A DNA stretch of 64,000 bases from Corallococcus sp. NCRR. Its GTDB lineage: Bacteria; Myxococcota; Myxococcia; Myxococcales; Myxococcaceae. Below are positions 17,866 to 24,648 of the stretch, piece by piece. The translations under genes and the position numbers were made by a program. The DNA is taken from contig NZ_CP114039.1 in NCBI RefSeq assembly GCF_026965535.1, positions 2,170,001 to 2,234,000 on the forward strand, given 5' to 3'. Numbering within the stretch: position 1 is the first letter of the stretch; each line of letters opens with the position of its first letter. A model generated the notes under the pieces. It saw nothing but the letters and a program-made list of their open reading frames with translations, made no database searches and was not told the DNA's origin.

Positions 17866-19101
17866 GTGTCCTCAGCGGCGCAGGCGCTAGAGCTGGCCTT
17901 TCGCGAGTGGTCCGCGGGGCTCGTCGCGTCCCTGGCCCGGCGCGTGGGGCTGGGACGGTTGGACCTGGCGGAGGACTCGGTGCAGTTCGCCATGCTCCAG
18001 GCGGCGCGGACATGGGGCTTCCACGGCATCCCGGAGCAGCCGCGCGCATGGCTGCTGCGGGTGGCGCTGAACCGGCTGACGGACCTCTCGCGGCAGCGCG
18101 CGCCGGAGGTGGGCTCGGAGGCCGTGGAGGAGGCCGGGCCTCCGGAGGATGCGCCCACGCGCTTCGCGGCGGAGCTTCCGGATGATGCGCTGCGGTTGCT
18201 CTTCGCGTGCTGCCATCCGGGGCTCTCTCGCGAAATGCAGGTGACGCTCACGCTGAAGGTGGCGTGTGGCTTCTCCGTGCGAGAGGCCGCCGCCGCGCTG
18301 CTCGCGGACGAGCCCACCGTTGCGCAGCGGTGGGTGCGCGCGAAGCGGACGCTGCGCACCTGCCGCGCCACGCTGGAGGTGCCTGCTCCGGAAGCGCTGC
18401 CGGAGCGGCTGGACGCGGTGCACGCCGCGCTCTACCTGCTCTTCAACGAAGGCTACGAAGCCTCCGAGGGCCACGACCTGTCCCGCGCGGAGCTGTGTCT
18501 GGAGGCGCTGCGTCTGGCGGAGGTGCTGCTGTCGCATCGGGGAGTCGCGACGCCGGAGGGCCATGCGCTGGCGGCGCTGTTCTGCTTCCGCGCCGCGGGG
18601 CTCCCGGGCCGCGTGGATGCACGGGGCGCGTTCGTGCCGCAGGAGGCGCGGACCGGGACGGAGTCGTCGCCCCTGTTGATTGCGCGAGGGCTGTGGCACC
18701 TGCGCGCCTCCATGGGGACGGTGCTGACGCCGCTGCACCTGGAGGCGGAGATCGCCCTCGTGCACGCGAAGACATCCACACCGGGGCCGGAGGACAGCGC
18801 CCGGTTGCTGCGGCTGTACGACGCGCTGCTTGCCCTCAAGCCGTCGCCCATCGTCGCGCTGGGACGGGTGGTCGCGCTGTCACGCGTGCGCGGGCCGGCC
18901 GAGGCGCTGGAGGCGTTGGGCCGCTTGCGTTCGGAGGCCGTGCTGCGGCGGTACCCGTATCGCTTCGCCGTGGAGGGCATGCTGCTGGAACAGGTAGGGG
19001 CGCGGGGCCGGGCTGCGGATTGCTTCCGTCAGGCCGCGGCGCTGGCGCGGACGCCTCCGCAGCGGGAGTACCTGCTCTCCCGGGCCCGAGCCTGCGAGTA
19101 G
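17866..19101 (+). CDS. ECF sigma factor with C-terminal extension (ECF42-like)
   Basis: A 411-residue sigma factor, GTG start at 17866. Region 2 is at about 15-85 (DLAEDSVQFAMLQAARTW, PRAWLLRVALNRLTDLSRQR) and region 4 at about 130-185 (VREAAAALLADEPTVAQRWVRAKRTL). A long C-terminal domain of about 220 residues follows with LYLLFNEGYEAS and KPSPIVALGRVVALS, the TPR-like tail that marks ECF42 and is needed for its activity in studied actinobacteria. No anti-sigma factor is adjacent, as usual for this group. The neighbouring DGPF protein is its expected partner. Confidence 0.9.
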   Translation: MSSAAQALELAFREWSAGLVASLARRVGLGRLDLAEDSVQFAMLQAARTWGFHGIPEQPRAWLLRVALNRLTDLSRQRAPEVGSEAVEEAGPPEDAPTRFAAELPDDALRLLFACCHPGLSREMQVTLTLKVACGFSVREAAAALLADEPTVAQRWVRAKRTLRTCRATLEVPAPEALPERLDAVHAALYLLFNEGYEASEGHDLSRAELCLEALRLAEVLLSHRGVATPEGHALAALFCFRAAGLPGRVDARGAFVPQEARTGTESSPLLIARGLWHLRASMGTVLTPLHLEAEIALVHAKTSTPGPEDSARLLRLYDALLALKPSPIVALGRVVALSRVRGPAEALEALGRLRSEAVLRRYPYRFAVEGMLLEQVGARGRAADCFRQAAALARTPPQREYLLSRARACE

Positions 19102-19149
19102 GGAGCCGCGTGCTACCGTCCCGCTTTCGTCGAGACACCGGGAGCGGAC

Positions 19150-20469
19150 ATGGCGCTGAGCACATCGGATGACTTCAAGTCGGACCTGGGCCTGGATCCC
19201 CATCACCTGCTGCCCATCGTGTCGCGATTGAATGACTTCGTCCGGCCGTTCTGCGTCGCGCTCGATGCGTTCCATGCGGACTGGAGCGGCTGGGGCAAGG
19301 CCTCGTACTTCTTCACGGGCAAGCAGGCGTGGGTGGACGGGAAGCTGAAGGCGCTCGATACGGCGGAGCACCTGCTGTACCGGATCTGCGACCTGGAGCA
19401 GGAGCGGCTTGCCCATTCCAAGGCGTCGCGGCTGCTGTTGATGCGGCTGCTGGTGGAGATCCAGGAGTCGCACATCGAGATGGTGGACTACGTCCACACG
19501 AACAACCTGAAGCTCTTCACTCTGGATCGCGGGACGTTGGGGACCGCCGCGTTGAATCAGCTGGACGCGGACTGGGATGCGCTGCGCAACGGCACGGGCG
19601 CGGTGAAGCTGCCGGTCGGCCCGCAGTACGCGCGCGGCAACCGCGAGGTGCGCGCCATCCACGCCCGGCTGTTGTCGCGGCCGCACGGCCGGGAGTTGAT
19701 GCGGTGGATCCTCGAGGACACGGAGGAGCAGCCGGAGTGGCCGGTGACGTTGGTGCTCACCCAGGCCTTCACGCCCTCCGCCAACTTCCGGCAGAAGGTG
19801 GTGGTCAACAAGCAGCGGCTGGTGGCGACGTCCGAAGAGCTCACGCGCTTGAAGAGCGAATACGAAGGGATGAGCCAGGAGCTGACCCGCATGGAGGAGG
19901 ACGCGCGGCAGGGCAGTGAGAGCTGGGGCGAGCTGCGCAAGCGTCTGGCGTCGTCGTCGAGGCCCTACGCGGACCTGGGGACCCGGCGCGATACCGTGGA
20001 CACGCGCATCGGGGAACTGGAGGTGGAGCTCGGCTGGTACGACGAGGACGGCCACGGCGAGGACTACCTGCTGAGCGAACCGGCGCCAGGGCTCGCGGGC
20101 AAGGGTTCCGGACGCGGCTCCCGGCTCAGCCTGCGCTCCGGGCTGCGCGACAGCACGCAGCGCAACTATTCCCGCGCCCAGCATCCCATCCCCGCGCCGG
20201 CGTTCATCGTCTACGGGCACGAGCTCATCCACGTCCTGCAGAACCGCTATCCGACACGGATGGTGCTGGAGCCCCAGGCGTACGCGCGCGAGCACACGAA
20301 GCACGGCTACAGCAACACCACGGAGCACGAGACCATCCGCGCGCTGCGCAAGGTCCGCACGGGCGAGCACCTGCCCTTCTACGAGAACAAGCTCCGTGAC
20401 GAGCACCAGCTCACGAAGCGCAAGCACCACACGGGCACCTCTGCGTTCGAGTTGGGTGAGACGGACTGA
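19150..20469 (+). CDS. Putative zinc metallopeptidase of the M91 (NleD-like) type
   Basis: A 439-residue protein without a signal peptide or membrane segment. A helical N-terminal region (about 1-210) and a coiled coil (about 220-265) precede a C-terminal catalytic-looking domain with H357-E-L-I-H361 in FIVYGHELIHVLQNR and a downstream TTEHETIR segment whose Glu392 or Glu394 could be the third metal ligand. The pattern HELxH plus TE..xIR resembles M91 proteases of effector type such as NleD; the match is by motif only. It is 37 bases upstream of a toxin-like lipoprotein on the same strand, which supports an effector or toxin role. Confidence 0.65.
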   Translation: MALSTSDDFKSDLGLDPHHLLPIVSRLNDFVRPFCVALDAFHADWSGWGKASYFFTGKQAWVDGKLKALDTAEHLLYRICDLEQERLAHSKASRLLLMRLLVEIQESHIEMVDYVHTNNLKLFTLDRGTLGTAALNQLDADWDALRNGTGAVKLPVGPQYARGNREVRAIHARLLSRPHGRELMRWILEDTEEQPEWPVTLVLTQAFTPSANFRQKVVVNKQRLVATSEELTRLKSEYEGMSQELTRMEEDARQGSESWGELRKRLASSSRPYADLGTRRDTVDTRIGELEVELGWYDEDGHGEDYLLSEPAPGLAGKGSGRGSRLSLRSGLRDSTQRNYSRAQHPIPAPAFIVYGHELIHVLQNRYPTRMVLEPQAYAREHTKHGYSNTTEHETIRALRKVRTGEHLPFYENKLRDEHQLTKRKHHTGTSAFELGETD

Positions 20470-20506
20470 CGGGGCTGCCGTGGCCACCAGTCATCGAGGG
20501 CAGCGG

Positions 20507-21904
20507 ATGGTGCGAAGTGGGGCGGTCTTGCTGCTGCTGCTGGTCACGGGATGTGCATCCGAGCCGCGTGCGCGGAGCTTGCGCTACGCGACGGGTGGGA
20601 CGTCCGTCTTCTCTGGGGCGGCGCAACGACCTGTGCATCGCGAGGGCGCGCGTGAAAGCGATGCCCTGACGCGCGATGCGGTCCTCGCGGGCATTGCCGA
20701 CGTGAAGGGCTCGCTCGGTAGCGTTGAGGCCGCGCTTTCCAAGCTGGCGAATCGTCCTCCGCCTCTCTTGGGATGGAGCCTCAAAGGCGTCTTCACCCGC
20801 TACCTCGACCACGGCTCCAGTCAGGTGACGTGGATGAAGGGTTCGCTTGGGAGTGCCACGGGGTTGACTCGCGTGGCCTCGGACGTGGAGGACGCGAGCA
20901 TGGAGCAGGGGCTCCTGCGCATGACGGGGCCGAAGCTCCAGGCGGCCCTGTTCGGCAGCCTGCTGCTGGCCACCTGGGTGGACTTCCTCCACCTCGCGGA
21001 TGCCGTGCTCCGGAACTGTCCGACGTGCAGTGTCGAGAAGCTCTTCGTCGACCTGCATCGCGTGCAGGAGTTGATGGAGCCCGCGTTGGCGGACCTCGCC
21101 TCCCAGGACCCGGAGCGGGTAGAGGCGGCTGCGGTCGCGATGCCCGAGTTGATGGGGAAGCTGACCCGTGAGTTCGACGCGATCCATCGGGAGACCCGCG
21201 CGAGCATGAAGCTCGGCGAGCAGGTCGTCGCGGCGGTGCGCGCGGTGGAGATGGTCGCCATGATCTCCACGCTGAAGGTGTCGCTGCCGCGGTTGCCTCC
21301 TTCCGCGCCTGCGACGCTGGGCGTGGGCTTCGTGATGAGTTCAGGCGGAGTCATGACGGGCTCGCGGCTGGTGGTCTCCGCCGAATGGGTGGAGATGATG
21401 CGAAGGCTGGTGCGGGCGGGCGTCATCTCCGTCCCCGCCGTCAGCTCGGCTGTTCTCATCCACGGTGGGCAGGTGCTGATGGCGCAGGCGCCTCGGGACC
21501 TGCCCAAGGGCGTGCGTGAAGCGCTGGGGGACAGCCCCGAGGTTCGTGCCATGCATCAAACCGGCAGGGCAGGGGCGGGGATGTCCGATGCCCCGAAACA
21601 TCATGTGCTGCCGCAAGAGCACCGTGAATGGTTCGAACGGCGCGGCTTCAAGGGCGACATGAACATCGACAAGTTCTGTGTCCGAATGGAGCGGGCCCAC
21701 CACGAGGCGATTCACGGTGGAGGAAACTGGAAACAGGGACGCAAGTGGCCCGGCGAGTGGAATCGGATGATCATGGAGGCATTGAGTGAAGCTGAAGTCG
21801 AAGTTGGCCGCATGCTGACGCGAAATGAGGTCCTGAATATTGTTGCGTCTCGGATGCAGCGCTACGACATCCCAATGAATTTCATTCAATGGGGACCGCG
21901 ATGA
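20507..21904 (+). CDS. SitA-like lipoprotein toxin candidate (TIGR02269/DUF2380-like) with C-terminal HH domain
   Basis: A 465-residue protein. From the ATG at 20507 it has a textbook lipoprotein signal (VLLLLLVTGC); GTG 20480 is an in-frame alternative. The middle part (about 60-340) is helical, with a hydrophobic segment near 275-300. The last 105 residues look like a separate domain: KHHVLPQEHREWFERRG with His365/His366, then NIDKFCVRM and HHEAIH at 398-403. Paired His around a F..RG..ID core is the look of HNH/Endo VII-type (AHH, LHH) nuclease toxins. Myxobacterial SitA lipoproteins carry variable C-terminal toxins and pass between siblings by outer-membrane exchange. The final 100 codons are visibly richer in A/T, and the stop overlaps the next start. 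Confidence 0.72.
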   Translation: MVRSGAVLLLLLVTGCASEPRARSLRYATGGTSVFSGAAQRPVHREGARESDALTRDAVLAGIADVKGSLGSVEAALSKLANRPPPLLGWSLKGVFTRYLDHGSSQVTWMKGSLGSATGLTRVASDVEDASMEQGLLRMTGPKLQAALFGSLLLATWVDFLHLADAVLRNCPTCSVEKLFVDLHRVQELMEPALADLASQDPERVEAAAVAMPELMGKLTREFDAIHRETRASMKLGEQVVAAVRAVEMVAMISTLKVSLPRLPPSAPATLGVGFVMSSGGVMTGSRLVVSAEWVEMMRRLVRAGVISVPAVSSAVLIHGGQVLMAQAPRDLPKGVREALGDSPEVRAMHQTGRAGAGMSDAPKHHVLPQEHREWFERRGFKGDMNIDKFCVRMERAHHEAIHGGGNWKQGRKWPGEWNRMIMEALSEAEVEVGRMLTRNEVLNIVASRMQRYDIPMNFIQWGPR

Positions 21905-22371
21905 CCGACGGTCGTTCCTGGCAGGGCAATTGGAAGGCCCGCCTTTATGATCGTGTGCGCGAACGCGGCTTCAGCTCGCTGACCGCCTTCGCCGAGGCGC
22001 GGCCTGCTGTCTCGCTAAGACAGCTCGCCGAAGAACTTGGCAAGGATGACATTGCTGGGGTGCAGGTCCTGGGCGGATTGCATGCCGAGGCGGAGCAGCG
22101 CAATCAGGTCACACGTTTTGTGCGTGACGTGCTCGTGCGTGAACTCTCCGAGAGCCTCCCTCATGGCTGGCCGGCCGTGATGGATGACGGGTCTCGTTTC
22201 CAGGTCGCGAAGGCGCTCGGCTGCTGGTCCGCTGACACCCCTGATACGCACAAAGAGCGGGTCAAACAGGCCCGGGCCGCCCTTCGCGTGAGTCCTCCGC
22301 CTCCGGGCTGGCGCCCGCTGGGCCCTGACGACGAACTGCTCCGCACGCTCCTCCCCGACGACGAAGCGTGA
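21901..22371 (+). CDS. Candidate immunity protein for the upstream lipoprotein toxin
   Basis: A 156-residue cytoplasmic-looking protein with no signal peptide or membrane helix. The ATG at 21901 overlaps the toxin stop (ATGA), the usual coupling of toxin and immunity genes. The body is helical, with SLRQLAEELGKDDIAGVQVLGGLHAEAEQR and a Pro-rich C-terminus ending LLPDDEA. I do not recognise a catalytic domain. Proteins of this shape occur beside TIGR02269-type lipoproteins in myxobacteria as far as I recall, which I treat as supporting context, not proof. Immunity function is inferred from position. Confidence 0.6.
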   Translation: MTDGRSWQGNWKARLYDRVRERGFSSLTAFAEARPAVSLRQLAEELGKDDIAGVQVLGGLHAEAEQRNQVTRFVRDVLVRELSESLPHGWPAVMDDGSRFQVAKALGCWSADTPDTHKERVKQARAALRVSPPPPGWRPLGPDDELLRTLLPDDEA

Positions 22372-22383
22372 CTGCTTGCGCGT

Positions 22384-22508
22384 ATCCCCCGGCGGCGTGG
22401 CCACCGCTTCACGCCCCAGCTCCAGCATCGTGGCGCTCTCCGAAGGATCCGGGCGCTTGTCTCGCAGCGTGACGAACTCCTCCGCCGCCGTGGGGTGGAT
22501 GCCCACCG
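22384..22508 (-). pseudogene. Duplicated 3' end of gor, truncated
   Basis: These 125 bases match 23039-23163, the last codons of the intact gor gene, at a constant offset of 655 with six mismatches by eye. They encode the same IHPTAAEEFVTLRDKRPD segment in the same orientation. The copy lacks the stop codon context and everything upstream of the HPTAAEE active-site region, so it cannot make an enzyme. It begins 13 bases after the candidate immunity gene and marks one side of an apparent insertion or duplication. Confidence 0.9.
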
Positions 22509-22639
22509 CTGTCCTTTTCTATGTCCCAACATCCAGTGCGAGTGTCAGCCATGCGGCCACGGCTCGCACCTGGGGACGTGGCGGGGAGAGGCTTTGAGCC
22601 GAGACAATTGCCTCCGCTGCTCAACCTGGAGGTCGCAAC

Positions 22640-22966
22640 TTGCTGAGACTGACGAAGTGGACGGCTGCGATGGGAGCGCTGTTGCTGGCCGTGGGCTGCG
22701 GGCCGATGGAACCCGAGGAGCGGCAGCCGGTGAACGAGCAACCCATCCAGCAACCGGCGGAAGAGCGGACCGTCAGTGAACAGGGCCTGCAGGAGTTTGC
22801 CCAGTGTATTACCGACGGACTGGTCGTGGTCGAGCTCAACCAAATCATCTGCCTTACCGGGTGCGTTGCGACTGTCACCGATCCGGATCTCCTGGTCGCA
22901 TGCCTCGGCACCTGCAGCCTCGTTGTCGACCCCACCGTCATCGTGACCTGTCGCAATCAGCTTTGA
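22640..22966 (+). CDS. Small Cys-rich lipoprotein
   Basis: A 108-residue lipoprotein. The start is probably the TTG at 22640, seven bases after CTGGAGG; the ATG at 22670 would shorten the signal. The lipobox is LAVGC. A Glu/Gln/Pro-rich spacer (about 25-45) precedes a domain with six cysteines in pairs (CITDG, CLTGC, CLGTC, VTCRNQL), which suggests disulphides. No known family was recognised. It lies between the gor fragment and the intact gor gene and converges on the latter; a strong hairpin separates them. Confidence 0.72.
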   Translation: MLRLTKWTAAMGALLLAVGCGPMEPEERQPVNEQPIQQPAEERTVSEQGLQEFAQCITDGLVVVELNQIICLTGCVATVTDPDLLVACLGTCSLVVDPTVIVTCRNQL

Positions 22967-22972
22967 TGGAGT

Positions 22973-23023
22973 GATGGAGGGGAGGGAGATGGCCTGCGAA
23001 TCCAGAGGCCATCTTCCTCCATC
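22973..23023. terminator. Bidirectional hairpin between the Cys-rich lipoprotein gene and gor
   Basis: AGATGGCCT (22987-22995) pairs with AGGCCATCT (23006-23014), and GATGGAGG (22973-22980) pairs with CCTCCATC (23016-23023), giving a two-part stem with one asymmetric bulge. It sits between convergent stops at 22966 and 23029, so it can end transcription from both sides. No T-run is present. Confidence 0.6.
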
Positions 23024-23026
23024 GCC

Positions 23027-24457
23027 TCATCCCCGCTGATCCCCCGGAGGCGTGGCCACCACCTCGCGCCCCAGCTCCAGCATCGTGGCGCTCTCCGACG
23101 GATCCGGGCGCTTGTCCCGCAGCGTGACGAACTCCTCCGCCGCCGTGGGGTGGATGCCCACCGTGGCGTCGAGCTGCTTCTTCGTCACGCCGCACTTCAG
23201 CGCCACCGCGAGCCCCTGGATGATCTCCGGCGCGTCCGCTCCCACCATGTGGAAGCCCAGCACGCGCTCCGTGCCTCGCTCCACCACCACCTTCATCATC
23301 GACCGCTCATCCCGGCCCGTCAGCGTGTGCTTCATGGGCCGGAAGCTGGAGACGTAGACGTCCACCTTGCCGTGGCGCTCCATCGCCTCGCGCTCCGTGA
23401 GCCCCACCGTGCCCACGGGCGGCTGGCTGAAGACCGCGGACGGGACGTTCTGGTGGTCCATCGTCACCGGGTTGTTCCGGTACAGCGTCTCCACCATCGC
23501 GCGCCCCTCCGCGATGGCCACCGGCGTGAGGTTCAGCCGGTCCGTCACGTCTCCCACCGCGTAGATGCTCTCCACCGACGAGCGCGACTGCGCGTCCACC
23601 ACCACCGCGCCGCGCTCGTTCAGCTTCACGCCCGCCTCTTCCAGGCCCAGGCCCTGCGTGTTGGGCACCCGGCCGGTGGAGTACAGGACCGCGTCCACCT
23701 CCAGCGTTTCCCCCATGCGCGTCAGCAGGCTGAGCGTGCCGTCCTCGCGCTTCTCGATGTCCTGGACGAAGGTCTCCGGTCGGATGTCCACGCCCTTCTT
23801 GCGCATCTCCTGCGTCAGCGCCGCGCGGATGTCGTTGTCGAAGCCGCGCAGCACCGTGTCGCCTCGGATCAGCATCGTCACCTTCACGCCCAGCGCCGCG
23901 AAGATGCCCGCGAACTCCACGCCGATGTAGCCGCCTCCCACCACCGCCACCCGGCGCGGCAGCTCGGGGCGCTCCAGCGCCTGCTCGGACGTGAGCGCGT
24001 GCTCGATGCCCGTCACCTCCGGCAGGTAGGGCCGCCCGCCCGTGGCCACCAGGATGCGCTCCGCCGTGTAGCGCTTGCCCGCGACCTCCACCGTGTGCGC
24101 GTCCACCACCCGGCCCCGGCCCTCCACCAGCGTCACGCCCGCGTCGCGCAAGAGCCGCCCGTAGATGCCCGTCAGCCGGTCCAGCTCCTTCGCCTTCACC
24201 GCCTGGAGCTTCTTCCAGTCCAGCGCGGGGCCGTTCGCCGTCCAGCCGTAGCCGGCCGCGTCCTCGAAGTCGTAGCGGTAGTGCGCCGCGTACACGAGCA
24301 GCTTCTTGGGCACGCACCCGCGCAGCACGCACGTGCCGCCCACGCGCCCCTCCTCGCAGATGGCCACCTTCGCGCCGGAGGCTCCCGCTCGCCGGCTGGC
24401 CGCCACGCCACCCGACCCCGCGCCCACTGTGAACAAGTCGAAGTCGTAGCCCGCCAT
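23027..24457 (-). CDS. gor: Glutathione-disulfide reductase
   Basis: A 476-residue FAD-dependent pyridine nucleotide-disulphide oxidoreductase that reduces oxidised glutathione with NADPH. Visible in order: FAD loop VGAGSGGVAASRRA, redox pair Cys43-x4-Cys48 (GGTCVLRGCVPKK), NAD(P) loop VVGGGYIGVEFAG followed by basic residues that favour NADPH, SIYAVGDVTDRLNLTPVA, and the dimer-interface active site VGIHPTAAEE near the C-terminus. The redox spacing and RGCVPKK match glutathione reductase rather than lipoamide dehydrogenase. ATG at 24457 has GGGAGGA upstream. A truncated copy of its 3' end lies 655 bases away at 22384-22508. Confidence 0.93.
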   Translation of the reverse strand: MAGYDFDLFTVGAGSGGVAASRRAGASGAKVAICEEGRVGGTCVLRGCVPKKLLVYAAHYRYDFEDAAGYGWTANGPALDWKKLQAVKAKELDRLTGIYGRLLRDAGVTLVEGRGRVVDAHTVEVAGKRYTAERILVATGGRPYLPEVTGIEHALTSEQALERPELPRRVAVVGGGYIGVEFAGIFAALGVKVTMLIRGDTVLRGFDNDIRAALTQEMRKKGVDIRPETFVQDIEKREDGTLSLLTRMGETLEVDAVLYSTGRVPNTQGLGLEEAGVKLNERGAVVVDAQSRSSVESIYAVGDVTDRLNLTPVAIAEGRAMVETLYRNNPVTMDHQNVPSAVFSQPPVGTVGLTEREAMERHGKVDVYVSSFRPMKHTLTGRDERSMMKVVVERGTERVLGFHMVGADAPEIIQGLAVALKCGVTKKQLDATVGIHPTAAEEFVTLRDKRPDPSESATMLELGREVVATPPGDQRG

Positions 24458-24618
24458 CCGGTGTCCTCCCTCACGTCAAAAGTGATGTTTCAGCGCTCCA
24501 GAGGGAAGGAACCCTGCCGGGCCCCGCCCGCCGGGCTGCTCCCCAGGGTCCGAAGCGCCTCCTGCTTCGGCTGCCCCCGATACATTCAATCCCCCTCCCG
24601 CACGAGAAGGGGAGATAT

Positions 24619-24635
24619 CCTTACCGCGCGTAAGG
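24619..24635. promoter_or_regulatory. Inverted repeat before the kinase start, candidate operator
   Basis: CCTTAC-CGCGC-GTAAGG has 6-bp arms and ends 13 bases before the ATG at 24649. It could be a repressor site or a small 5' hairpin near the ribosome site of the kinase gene. The rest of the 191-base gap to gor shows no clear promoter. Confidence 0.35.
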
Positions 24636-24648
24636 GCGGCTCCCCCTC

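Noticed and set aside
20507..23030. Prophage or transposon carrying the toxin genes
   Set aside because: No integrase, transposase, tail gene or terminal repeats were found; only the gor-end duplication hints at mobility.
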